The translations under genes were made by a program, and so were the position numbers. The notes beneath the pieces are model-generated. The model saw only the letters and a program-made list of their open reading frames with translations, made no database searches and was not told the origin of the DNA. Of a DNA stretch of 59,258 nt, positions 32,182 to 40,993 are shown piece after piece (position 1 is the stretch's first letter; each line of letters opens with the position of its first letter). The stretch covers positions 1-59,258 of the forward strand of contig DATLRO010000035.1 in NCBI GenBank assembly GCA_035534615.1, read 5' to 3'. This DNA comes from JAGWRA01 sp035534615. Its GTDB lineage: Bacteria; Acidobacteriota; Vicinamibacteria; Vicinamibacterales; CAVVIG01.

Positions 32182-33555
32182 TTACAGCTGGGCGAGCGGG
32201 TCGACGCCGTACTCGGCCGGGTCGACCGGCGCGACGATCGCCGACGGTGCCGCGCCGCGCGCGGCCGCTTCGAGGAGGTTCCACTCGCGCGGAGTCTCGA
32301 GGGGGGTCCGATCCGGCGCGAACAGGATGCGGACGTGGGGCCGGTAGGGGTCGGCCGGGAACGTCCGCTGCACGATGGCGATCTCGTCGGTGTCGAGCCG
32401 GACGACGGTGCCCGGCGGGTAGATCCCCATGAGCTGCGCGAAGCGGCGGACGAGGCGCTGATCGAACTGCCGGCCGTCGTTGCGCTGCAGCACCGCGAGA
32501 ATGCGATCGGTCGGGAAGGCGTCCTGGTACTTCCGCTGCGACCGCATCGCATCGTACACGTCCGCGACGCTGCACAGCATCGTCCCGAGGTTGAGCGACG
32601 ACCGGGCGACGCCGTCCGGGTAGCCGGCGCCGTCGAGGCGCAGATGGTGCTCGAAGGCGACGATCGGCGCGAGCGCGGGCATTTCCGGCGTCTCGCGCAG
32701 GATTTCCGCGCCGTCGATCGTGTGGCGCTTCATGACGGCGAATTCGGCCGGGGTGAGGCTGTCCGGCTTGTTGAGAATCTCCACCGGGGTCCGTACCTTG
32801 CCGATGTCGTGCATGAGCGCCGCGAGCCCGAATTCCCGCAGCAGCGCGCCGTCGATCCCGAGGCTGCGCGCCTGGGCCATGGTCAGAATCGAGACGTTGA
32901 CCATGTGCGTGAACGTGTAATCGTCGTAGCGCTTCAGCGCGGTCAGCGCGACGAGCGCCGTCCGGTTGCGGGCGACGGCGCGGGCCAGACTGTCGATGGC
33001 GGCCCGCACCGCTGCCGGTTCCGGGGGCGTGCCCCCGGCCGCCTGCTGCCAGACGTGGCCGGCCAGCGACACCGCGTTGCCGTACAGCTGCCGGACGGTT
33101 TCCTGGCCGGCAGCGTCGGTGGCGTGGCCGCCGTCGACCTCGAGGCGGCCGACCCGGATATGCGGAAAGAAGAGGCGGTCCGCGGCCCGGTCGCCCTCGC
33201 CCTGCGCGGCCAGCTCGCCGAGCCCACGCACGAACGCCGCCAGCTCGTCGTCACTCACGTCCCGCGCGATGGCGATCCGCTCGACGCCGGCCGCCCGGAG
33301 CCGCTTCATCAGGTCGCCGAGCGTGTCGGCCGCCCGCGACACGGGGATCCCCTGGACGACCAGATCGTCGCCGACCAGGCCGATCGTGACCTGGGCCTGG
33401 CGCGCATGGAACAGCGCCAGCACCTCGGCGAAGGCGGCGGCGTTCCGGCCGACGATCGGATGACCGCTCGTGTACAGCTGGGACGAGCGAAGCGCGGCGG
33501 CGAGGCGCCGCACGAGATCGTCGGCCGACGCGGCCAGCCGGGCGTCGTCGGTCAT
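32182..33555 (-). CDS. HD-GYP phosphodiesterase with N-terminal 'LYxxxHP' module (copy B)
   Basis: A 457-residue protein predicted to hydrolyse cyclic-di-GMP. Residues ~1-125 form a module with LYTSGHPIV, then VTIGLVGDDLVVQG and a helical end; closely similar in its twin at 35806 and shared in looser form with both HEAT-like neighbours. About 200-400 is the HD-GYP domain: YTFTHMVNVS, HD at 249-250 (LMHDIGKVRTPVEIL), EHH at 302-304 and GYP at 311-313. The consensus HHE is HHL here. A C-terminal segment (YRPHVRILFAP) is also shared with the twin. Last gene of the four-gene operon, 13 bp after HEAT copy B. Confidence 0.9.
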   Translation of the reverse strand: MTDDARLAASADDLVRRLAAALRSSQLYTSGHPIVGRNAAAFAEVLALFHARQAQVTIGLVGDDLVVQGIPVSRAADTLGDLMKRLRAAGVERIAIARDVSDDELAAFVRGLGELAAQGEGDRAADRLFFPHIRVGRLEVDGGHATDAAGQETVRQLYGNAVSLAGHVWQQAAGGTPPEPAAVRAAIDSLARAVARNRTALVALTALKRYDDYTFTHMVNVSILTMAQARSLGIDGALLREFGLAALMHDIGKVRTPVEILNKPDSLTPAEFAVMKRHTIDGAEILRETPEMPALAPIVAFEHHLRLDGAGYPDGVARSSLNLGTMLCSVADVYDAMRSQRKYQDAFPTDRILAVLQRNDGRQFDQRLVRRFAQLMGIYPPGTVVRLDTDEIAIVQRTFPADPYRPHVRILFAPDRTPLETPREWNLLEAAARGAAPSAIVAPVDPAEYGVDPLAQL

Positions 33556-33568
33556 GGGCGGATCCTGT

Positions 33569-35809
33569 TCATGCGCGGGCCTTCAGCTGCGCCCGGGCGG
33601 CGGCGCGGACGCCGCGCGGGCCGCCTTCGACCGCCTGCTCGAGGGCGCGGCGCGCGTCGGCGGCGTCGATGCGCGCCAGGGCGCCGGCCGCGGCGTGCCG
33701 CTGCAGGCTCGTCCGCCGCGGCGCCCACCAGTCGCCGCGGTAGAGCGCCCGCTCGAGCACCGCGACACTCGACTGGTCGCCGACCGCGCCGAGCATCTCG
33801 ATCGCCCGCAGGTACACGTCGCCCAGGTCGCCCCGCCCGTCCATCGTGCGGACGAGGTGCATCAGCAGCGGCGCGGGCGCCTCGTCGCGCAGCGACCCGA
33901 CGGCCCGCATGAGGAGCATGCGCGAGCGCGGCGTCCCCGAGGTGAGCGCGCGGGCCAGCACCGCGTACGCCGTCTCGCTGCCGATGGCCAGGATCGCACG
34001 AATCGCCTCGCGCTGGACCGCCGGCTCGTGATCGTCGAGCAGCGCGGCCAGATCGGGCAGCGCCTCGCTCCCGCCGAACGCCCGCAGCAGAGACGCGGCC
34101 GTGCGACGCACGGACGGGTTCGCCGAGGTCCTGAGCCGTTCGACCGCCTGCCGGCCCGTCTTCCCGAAGGCGAGCAGCAGATCGGTCAGCCGCCGTCGCG
34201 CCTCGTCGCGCTCCTCGGTCGACAGCGCCTCGGCCAGCGGAGCAATCACCACCTCGCCGAGCGCGAGGCACAGGCTCTTCACCTGCTCGAACGCCTGCGC
34301 GTCGATCGTCTGCAGGTGGCCCGCAATGTGCGCCATCATCGGGCCGGTCGCGAGGCGGGTGAGGGCCTCCGCCGCGTCCGGCTGCCGCTCGCGGTGCCGC
34401 GGGGAGGTGGCCGCGGCCTCGGCGGTGAGCGCCGACACGAGCTGGCCCGCCGCCGCGAAATCGCCGACCAGCAGCAGGTCCCCGACCTGCGACACGACCG
34501 GGCCGAGCAGGGCCTGCCAGCGTCCGGGATCGTCTTCGATGGCGAGCAGGTCGAGCAGCAGCCGCTGATCCAGCGTCTGCACGGCCGACGGCAGCACCGT
34601 CCGCAGCCAGTCGGCCACCTGCTCGGGCGGATCGTCGTGAATCTGGTCGATGCCGGCCGCCTGCGCCCGCGCGATCGACAGCTCGCGCCCGTACGCATCG
34701 CCGACGAACGGCGTGTCGGAATACGAGGTCAGCAGATCGGCGACTTCGCCCCAGAGGCTCTCGAAGTCCTCGTCCAGCCCGAGCGGCGATTCCTCGACCT
34801 CGCCGCGTACGAGGCGCACGAGGCGCTGCCGCCGGTCCGCATCGGGCACCAGCGACCGGAATGCCTGAACGAGGCGGGCGCTCGCCGATCGGTCGGCCAC
34901 GACCGACCGGGCCACGACGTGCGCGAGCGCGGCGTCCGGTGCGTGTCCGATCACCGGCGTGACGACCTCCGCGGCCGGGGCCTCTTCCTCCTGCGGCCCG
35001 TCGATCAGCGAGACGACGAGATCGGGCGGCAGCGCGTCGAGCACGGCACCGACGCCGGCGGCCACGGTGTCGGGCGCCGGCGCGTCGCCGGGTGCCAGTT
35101 CCGCCAGGCCGGCCAGCAGCCGCCGCAGCGCCGGCACGCGCCCGGCCGCCTCGCCGGCCCCGTCCGCCCGGCGATCGAGCCGCGCCGCCAGCGCGCCGAG
35201 CCGCGCCGCGCCGCCCGGCGCGTCGAGGATCGCCCGCAGGGCGTCCGACTCGAGCGGCGTGCGGCCCTCCAGGCAGGCGGTGACGATCGCCGCCCAGCCG
35301 GCCTCCTCCCCGGCCACCTTCTCGCGCAGCACCTCGGCGTAGTCGATCTCGGTCAGCTCCACGCCGCGGCCGCCGGCGGTCGTCCAGGCGCGCGCGATCC
35401 CTCCCTCGCCGCGCACGGCGTCGGGCGCCTGGCCGAGCAGTTCGAGGAACCGGCGCCACCCGTCGGCGTCGATGCCGGGCGCGACGGTGAGGGCGCCGAT
35501 GGCGTGCGCGTGCAGCAGCCCCGCGAGCTCGACGACCGCCGTCTCCGCGCGGGCGGACCCGCGGCCGTCGACGAGGAGGCCATCGGGCAGCACGCTCACG
35601 ACGAGCGGGCCGTCCGCGGTGATCCGCGCGGTCAGGTCGGTCAGCCGTCCCAGCGCGACGGTGATCGCCGGGTGCGCCGGCGGGTACAGGACGACGGCGC
35701 GCGCCGCCGCGCGGCAGGCGCGCGCGAAGTCGGCGAGCCGCTCGGCCCGTTCGGGGTCGAGCGTGTCGGGCGGCGTGGCGTCGGTCCGCTCGCGCATCGG
35801 AGAGGTCAC
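33569..35809 (-). CDS. HEAT-repeat-like protein with N-terminal 'LYxxxHP' module (copy B)
   Basis: A 746-residue soluble protein, mostly helical. Residues ~20-130 carry the module seen in the HD-GYP partners (ARAVVLYPPAHPAITVALG, LVVSVLPDGLLVDG, then LAGLLHAHAIGALTVAPGID). The middle is helical with a Gly/Ala-rich loop, and the C-terminal third is a run of HEAT-like repeats (NPSVRRTAASLLRAFGG, HEPAVQREAIRAILAIG, and a final EGGPRGVRAAARAQL). Such solenoids bind other proteins. Start is GTG 35809, overlapping the stop of HD-GYP copy A by 4 bp; ATG 35797 is possible. Same length class and order as copy A at 37206. Function unknown. Confidence 0.82.
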   Translation of the reverse strand: MTSPMRERTDATPPDTLDPERAERLADFARACRAAARAVVLYPPAHPAITVALGRLTDLTARITADGPLVVSVLPDGLLVDGRGSARAETAVVELAGLLHAHAIGALTVAPGIDADGWRRFLELLGQAPDAVRGEGGIARAWTTAGGRGVELTEIDYAEVLREKVAGEEAGWAAIVTACLEGRTPLESDALRAILDAPGGAARLGALAARLDRRADGAGEAAGRVPALRRLLAGLAELAPGDAPAPDTVAAGVGAVLDALPPDLVVSLIDGPQEEEAPAAEVVTPVIGHAPDAALAHVVARSVVADRSASARLVQAFRSLVPDADRRQRLVRLVRGEVEESPLGLDEDFESLWGEVADLLTSYSDTPFVGDAYGRELSIARAQAAGIDQIHDDPPEQVADWLRTVLPSAVQTLDQRLLLDLLAIEDDPGRWQALLGPVVSQVGDLLLVGDFAAAGQLVSALTAEAAATSPRHRERQPDAAEALTRLATGPMMAHIAGHLQTIDAQAFEQVKSLCLALGEVVIAPLAEALSTEERDEARRRLTDLLLAFGKTGRQAVERLRTSANPSVRRTAASLLRAFGGSEALPDLAALLDDHEPAVQREAIRAILAIGSETAYAVLARALTSGTPRSRMLLMRAVGSLRDEAPAPLLMHLVRTMDGRGDLGDVYLRAIEMLGAVGDQSSVAVLERALYRGDWWAPRRTSLQRHAAAGALARIDAADARRALEQAVEGGPRGVRAAARAQLKARA

Positions 35810-37173
35810 TCGCCGCCCTGCAGGTACACGAGCGGGTCGATGCCGAGCGGCTCCGGATCGACCGCCTCGACCACGGCGCGCGGATGCTCGCCGCGCGCGT
35901 CCCGTTCCCAGGTGTTGGCGAGCACCGGCGCTTCGAGGCGCTCTCCCCGGGGGTCGACGATCACCTTCACCTGCGGCCGGAACGGGTCGGTCGGATGTTC
36001 CGCCGTGACGACGGCCAGCTCGTCGGTGTTCAGCCGGACCAGATTGCCGGTCGGAAAGAGGCCCACCAGGTTGACGAACCGCTTCAGCAGCGTCTGATGA
36101 AAGGCCGGGTTGCCCTGCTCGTGCATGATCGCCCGGATCCGCTCGGTCGGCAGGCCCCGCCGGTACGGGCGGTTGCTGCGCAGCGCGTCGAACACGTCGG
36201 CAATGCTGACGATCGTCGTGCAGAGGTTCAGCTTCCGGGATCCGATCTGCTCGGGGTATCCGCTGAGGTCCTGCTTCAGGTGGTGCTCGAAGGCGACGAT
36301 GGGCGCCAGCGCCGGCATTTCGGGGGTGCGGCGCAGGATGTGCGCCCCGTCCACCACGTGGCGCTGCATGATCGCGAACTCCTCGCGGTTCAGCCGGTCC
36401 GGCTTGTTGAGGATTTCGAGCGGCGTGTTGACCTTGCCGATGTCGTGCATCAGCGCCGCGAAGCCGAACTCGCGCAGCAGCGGCCCCTCGATGTCCAGGG
36501 CGCGCGCCTGCGCCATCGCCAGCGCCGAGACGTTCACCATGTGCGTGAACGTGTAGTTGTCGTACTTCTTGAGGGCGGTGAGCGCCATCAGCGACGTCCG
36601 GTCCTCGGTCACCAGCCTCGCCATGCTCTCGATGATCTTCCGTGCCGAGCGGGGATCCGGCTGTTCGCCCGCCTTCGCCGCGTTCCACAGCGTTTCGGCC
36701 GTCTCGACGGCCGTGCGGTACACGCGCCGCGCCGCCGCGATCCCGATCTGGTTGTCGTCCTCGTCCTCGACGACGATCTGGCCGACCGTGATGTGGCGCG
36801 CATCGCGGGCGAGCCGCCGGGCCACCGGCACCGTCGACGATCGATCGGCGAGGATCTCGACGAACGCGCGGAATTCCTCCGGCGCCACGCCGTGCACGAC
36901 GGTGATCTTCTCGATGTCGCGGTCCCGCAGGCCGCGGACGAAGCCGGCCAGCGACGCGGACGACTTCGCCAGCCGGACGTCGTCCACGACGACCTCGTCG
37001 CCCAGAAAGCCGATGGTGACCGCCGGCGCCGTCTGCAGCGCCTGCTGGCAGCTGGCGGCCAGCGTGGCGACGCTGCGCTGCACGAGCGGATGGCCCGGGG
37101 AGTACAGCTCGACGGCGCGGAGCGCCGCCGCCAGCCTGCGGACCATGTCATCGGCGCGATTGGGATCCATCAC
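35806..37173 (-). CDS. HD-GYP phosphodiesterase with N-terminal 'LYxxxHP' module (copy A)
   Basis: A 455-residue paralogue of the protein at 32182, recognisably similar over its whole length. N-terminal module: ELYSPGHPLVQRSV, VTIGFLGDEVVVDD, then LRDRDIEKITVVHGV. HD-GYP domain: YTFTHMVNVSALAMAQ, LMHDIGKVNTPLEILNKP, RHVVDGAHILRRTPEMPALA, EHHLKQDLSGYP. The metal-binding HD and HH pairs and GYP are kept; the DGSGYP variant reads DLSGYP. Predicted cytoplasmic c-di-GMP hydrolase. It lies 32 bp after HEAT copy A and overlaps HEAT copy B by 4 bp, so its synthesis is tied to both. Confidence 0.9.
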   Translation of the reverse strand: MMDPNRADDMVRRLAAALRAVELYSPGHPLVQRSVATLAASCQQALQTAPAVTIGFLGDEVVVDDVRLAKSSASLAGFVRGLRDRDIEKITVVHGVAPEEFRAFVEILADRSSTVPVARRLARDARHITVGQIVVEDEDDNQIGIAAARRVYRTAVETAETLWNAAKAGEQPDPRSARKIIESMARLVTEDRTSLMALTALKKYDNYTFTHMVNVSALAMAQARALDIEGPLLREFGFAALMHDIGKVNTPLEILNKPDRLNREEFAIMQRHVVDGAHILRRTPEMPALAPIVAFEHHLKQDLSGYPEQIGSRKLNLCTTIVSIADVFDALRSNRPYRRGLPTERIRAIMHEQGNPAFHQTLLKRFVNLVGLFPTGNLVRLNTDELAVVTAEHPTDPFRPQVKVIVDPRGERLEAPVLANTWERDARGEHPRAVVEAVDPEPLGIDPLVYLQGGE

Positions 37174-37205
37174 TCCTCACCGCATGGTCGCGGAGCCGCG
37201 CGCCA

Positions 37206-39449
37206 TCAGCTGGCCGCGGCGCCCGGGACGGCGCGCGGCCGCGCGGCGCGCGCGGCCCGCCGCAGGGCCCGGTGGCCCGACACGCCCGCGTGGTCCAGCG
37301 CCGCCTGCGCAGACGGCGAGGCGATCCGCACCAGGGTCCCGACCGCCGTCTCGGCCAGCACGCGTGTCTTCCGCCGGGCGAACAGGCTCCGCGCCTGCAT
37401 GACGGCCGTCACCGCCGGCACCGCCCGATCGCTGCCGGCCGCCCCGAGCGCGCCGAGCGCCTGGAGCACGACGTCGTGATCCCGCCCGAGCGGCTGGCTC
37501 TCGGCCAGGATCCGGACGATCAGCGGGACCAGGCGCGGATCGGGATCGCTGACCAGCGCGTCGATCACCGCCTGACGGACATCGCCGGTCGCCGCCCGCA
37601 GCACCGTGTGCAGCGCCCGGGCGGCCGACGGGTCGTCGATGTCGGCCAGGGCGGTGACGGCGGCGCGCGCCACCTGCGGATGGCCGCCGCGCACGAGCCC
37701 CTGCAGATACGGGACGCCGGCCGGCGAGGCGAGGCGTCCGAGGAGGCCCGCCAGGGCGACCTGCACCTGCCACCGGCGGTCGGCCGCCAGGGGCGCCAGC
37801 CGCGGGACCGCGCCGGCGCCGAACGCGACGATGAGATCGGCCGCACGCCGCGCGCCGGGGCCCGGCGTCTCCGCCGCCGCGACGTCGCGCAGCGACTCGA
37901 CCGTGGCCGGGCCGATCGCGCGGCACAGCGCCCCGACGGCCGCCATCTGCGCCTCGTCCAGCTCCTCGACCAGCCCGGCCATCTCGCGCAGCGCGATCGA
38001 GTCGGCGAGGTCGTCGAGCGCCCGCCGGGCCGCCTCCCGCAGCGGCCCGCCGCCTGCCTCGTTCGCGATCGTCTCCGCCAGCGCCGCCGCGACCCGGCCG
38101 GCATCGTCGTAGTCGCCCGACAGCACCAGATCTTCCGCCAGCCCGGCCATGTCGCGCGCCACCTCCGCCGCCCGGTCCGTCTGATTCTCCAGGTGCAGCA
38201 GGTCGATGAGCAGCGTCACGGACAGGCGCCGGACGTTGTCCTGCCCGAGCGTCTCGAGCCACGCCGGCAGTTCCGGCGGCAGGTCGCGCGCCGCCATGGC
38301 CCGGGCGCGGCGGCCCGATCCGTCCAGCACCGCCCGGTACGAGTCCGAGACGTACGGGCTTTCGTCGTACGACAGCAGCAGCTCTTCCATCGACGACCAC
38401 AGCACCTGGAACTGACCCGTCCGCCCGAAATCGCTCTCGTGGAGCAGCGAGCGCGTCATGGTGAGGACGCGCCGCCGGCGTTCCGGATCGGGCGCGATCG
38501 TGTTGAACACCTCCGCGAGCCGCTCGGTCGCCTGCCCCTCGGTGGCGAGCGCCGCCGCCAGCAGCCGGGCCACCTGGACGTCGTCGAAGGCGCCCGCCAG
38601 GCCGCCGACCACCGACAGCGCTTCACCCGGTTCATCGGCGCTCCGCATGATCTGCATCACCACGTGCGGCGCCAGCCGGCTCGCCGCCTCGCTCAGGTTC
38701 CGCATGAGCGAGCTCATCTGATCGGCCGCCATCACCGACACGATGGAACTCAGCCGCCGGAAGGCGGCCAGCACCGTGGCCGCCTGGGTGGTGATCATCG
38801 GGGAGCCGTCGGACGCGTGCATCGGCGCCATCACGGCGGCCGCGAGATCCACGATTTCGTCCGGGTCGCCCGCGATCTCGAGCAGCCGCAGCTGCGCCCG
38901 CTCGTCGAACACCGTCCGCCCCTCGATGATCGTCCGGGCGATCGCGCGCCAGACGTCGTCGCGGCGGCGGGTGTCGGGCGGCGGCTCCCGATCCTCCAGC
39001 ACGCGCAGGTAGTCGATCTGCTCGATGGTGACGGAGGGATCGCCGTCGGCCGCCCAGATCGCGGCCGGCCCGCCGCGCGCCCGGCGCGCGGCGGCGTCGA
39101 GCGCCAGCAGCGCCAGCAGCGACCGGAGCGCGGGGAGCGGCACGTGGCCGGCGAACGTGAGATGCAGGATGTCGCGGTCGTGCAGGAGCGCGGCCGCGTC
39201 GGCGACGTGCAGCTCGCGCCCGGCCGGGGCGGCCCCCTCGACCAGGAGCGCGTCCGGCGTCGCCGCGATCGAGAAGATGGCGCCGGCCGTCACCTGCGCG
39301 ATCGCCTCGGCGAGCCGGTCAACGGCGGCGCCGACCGCGGGGTGTTCGGGCGGATAGAGCGTCCAGGTCCGGGCGGCGGCGATGAGCGCCCGGGCGAACG
39401 AGGAGACCCCGCGCGCAAGCTCGGGAGACAGCTGGGGGACCTGGGTCAT
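37206..39449 (-). CDS. HEAT-repeat-like protein with N-terminal 'LYxxxHP' module (copy A)
   Basis: A 747-residue protein and first gene of the four-gene operon. The module is seen at ~20-120: ARTWTLYPPEHPAVGAAV, FSIAATPDALLVEG, LLHDRDILHLTF. A long helical middle follows, with LLSYDESPYVSDSYRAVLDG matching LTSYSDTPFVGDAYGREL in copy B, and C-terminal HEAT-like repeats (RWQVQVALAGLLGRL, HPQVARAAVTALADIDD, DVRQAVIDALVSD). There is no membrane helix or enzyme motif. It is probably a scaffold or regulator for the HD-GYP partner. A promoter-like pair lies just upstream. Confidence 0.82.
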   Translation of the reverse strand: MTQVPQLSPELARGVSSFARALIAAARTWTLYPPEHPAVGAAVDRLAEAIAQVTAGAIFSIAATPDALLVEGAAPAGRELHVADAAALLHDRDILHLTFAGHVPLPALRSLLALLALDAAARRARGGPAAIWAADGDPSVTIEQIDYLRVLEDREPPPDTRRRDDVWRAIARTIIEGRTVFDERAQLRLLEIAGDPDEIVDLAAAVMAPMHASDGSPMITTQAATVLAAFRRLSSIVSVMAADQMSSLMRNLSEAASRLAPHVVMQIMRSADEPGEALSVVGGLAGAFDDVQVARLLAAALATEGQATERLAEVFNTIAPDPERRRRVLTMTRSLLHESDFGRTGQFQVLWSSMEELLLSYDESPYVSDSYRAVLDGSGRRARAMAARDLPPELPAWLETLGQDNVRRLSVTLLIDLLHLENQTDRAAEVARDMAGLAEDLVLSGDYDDAGRVAAALAETIANEAGGGPLREAARRALDDLADSIALREMAGLVEELDEAQMAAVGALCRAIGPATVESLRDVAAAETPGPGARRAADLIVAFGAGAVPRLAPLAADRRWQVQVALAGLLGRLASPAGVPYLQGLVRGGHPQVARAAVTALADIDDPSAARALHTVLRAATGDVRQAVIDALVSDPDPRLVPLIVRILAESQPLGRDHDVVLQALGALGAAGSDRAVPAVTAVMQARSLFARRKTRVLAETAVGTLVRIASPSAQAALDHAGVSGHRALRRAARAARPRAVPGAAAS

Positions 39450-39468
39450 GGGCTGGCGTTCCGACCGT

Positions 39469-39498
39469 GATATATCGCTTATCGGCAGATCCTGTCCA
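39469..39498 (-). promoter_or_regulatory. Candidate promoter of the HEAT/HD-GYP operon
   Basis: Minus-strand TGGACA (39493-39498) and TATATC (39469-39474) with an 18-bp spacer, 19 bp before the first start codon. The -35 matches five of six and the -10 four of six consensus positions, in the only AT-rich spot of the divergent gap. Confidence 0.4.
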
Positions 39499-39569
39499 GC
39501 CGGAACGCCGGTAGACTCGGCGGCGCGCAGGCCGGCCGTCGGGCGGCGTTTGTACGGGAGATCGAGACC

Positions 39570-40993
39570 ATGGCGAACGGCGAGATGGCCGCTCCGCTCG
39601 AGGTGATGGGCGTGGACGCGGCCGCACCTGCCCCGGCGACGGGAGACGGGGCGGCCCCGTGGACGGCCCGGCCCGGACGGCTGTCCAGGCGGGACCTCCT
39701 GTGGCTGGCGGCCGCGCTCGGGGTGGCGCTGCTGGCGTATCTGGCCGCGCGGGTCGGCGGATCGGTCCGGTGCCAGTCGGCCGTCGGCGTGATCCTGATC
39801 CTGACGCTGTTGTACGCCGGCTCGACCGATCGATCGGCCATCGACTGGCGGACGGTCGGCTGGGGGCTCGGCCTGCAGTTCGCGATCGCCCTCGTGGTGC
39901 TGCGGACCGGGGTGGGCCAGCGGGTGTTCGAGCGGCTCGGCGACGGCATCAACAGCCTGCTGGGGTTTGCCGGCGTCGGCGCGGCGTTCGTGTTCGGCCC
40001 GCTCGGCGACCGGGAGGTCTGGCCGAAGATCATGACCGACGTCCTCGGCCCGCAGGGAGGGCGGTTCGGGGCGATCTTCGCCTTCCAGGCGCTGCCGACC
40101 CTCATCTTCATCGCGGCGCTGTCGGCGGTGCTCTACCCCTGCGCATCCTGCCGGCGCTGGTCCGCGCGTTCGCCTGGGCGATGCGGCGCTTCATGCGCGC
40201 GAGCGGCGCCGAGTCGCTCAACGTCGCGGCCAGCATCTTCATGGGCATGACCGAAGCCCCGCTGACCATCCGGCCGTATCTGCCCGACCTGACCAGCTCG
40301 GAGCTGATGACCGTCATGACGTCCGGCATGGCGCACGTCTCCGGCGGCATGATGGCCGCCTACATGCTGTGCGGGATCGACGCCCGGCACCTGCTGACGG
40401 CCGTCTTCATGACCGCGCCCGGCACCATCCTGGTCGCGAAGATGCTCGTGCCCGAGACCGGCACGCCGAAGACCATGGGCACCGTGCCGCGCGAGACGGT
40501 GCGGCAGGACGTCAACGTCATCGACGCGGCGGGGCGGGGGACGCTCGAAGGGCTGGGGCTGGCGATGAACGTCGCCGCGATCCTGATCGCGTTCCTGGCG
40601 CTGATCGCCATGGTCAACGGCCTGCTCGGCGTCGCCGGGCTGAGCCTGCAGCAGATCTTCGGGTGGGTGCTCGCGCCGGTCGCCTGGAGCCTGGGCATCT
40701 CGTGGCACGATGCGCCGGCGATCGGCAATCTGCTCGGCACGCGGATGGTGCTGAACGAGCTCGTGGCCTGCTCGCAGCTCGGGCCGACGAAGGCCGCGCT
40801 CGCGCCGCGCTCCTTCACGCTGGCGACGCTGGCGCTGTGCGGGTTCGCCAACTTCGGGTCGATCGGCATCCAGATCGGCGCGCTCGCGCCGAACCGCCGG
40901 CACGATCTCGCCCGGCTGGGGCTGCTCGCCATGCTCGGCGGCACGGCCGCGAATTTCCTCACGGCGGCGATTGCGGGCATACTGCTGCGATGA
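39570..40993 (+). pseudogene. Concentrative nucleoside transporter (CNT/NupC family), single-base frameshift
   Basis: The 5' part reads in one frame from ATG 39570 to about 40135 (ALSAVLYP) and continues in another frame as LRILPALVRAFAWAM. Adding one C to the CCCC run at 40136-40139 restores a continuous protein of about 474 residues. CNT proteins import nucleosides with Na+ or H+. Family motifs are intact downstream of the shift: GMTEAPLTIRPYL, SGGMMAAY, and GFANFGSIGIQIG near the C-terminus. About ten membrane helices are visible. The stop overlaps the phosphorylase ATG (ATGA), fitting a salvage operon. Either a sequencing slip in a C-run or a real knock-out; the intact rest favours an error or a recent event. 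Confidence 0.85.

Noticed and set aside
30300..32552. 750-codon version of the M4 protease gene
   Set aside because: The extra 210 codons are antisense to the HD-GYP gene and precede a good signal peptide and ribosome site at 31922.
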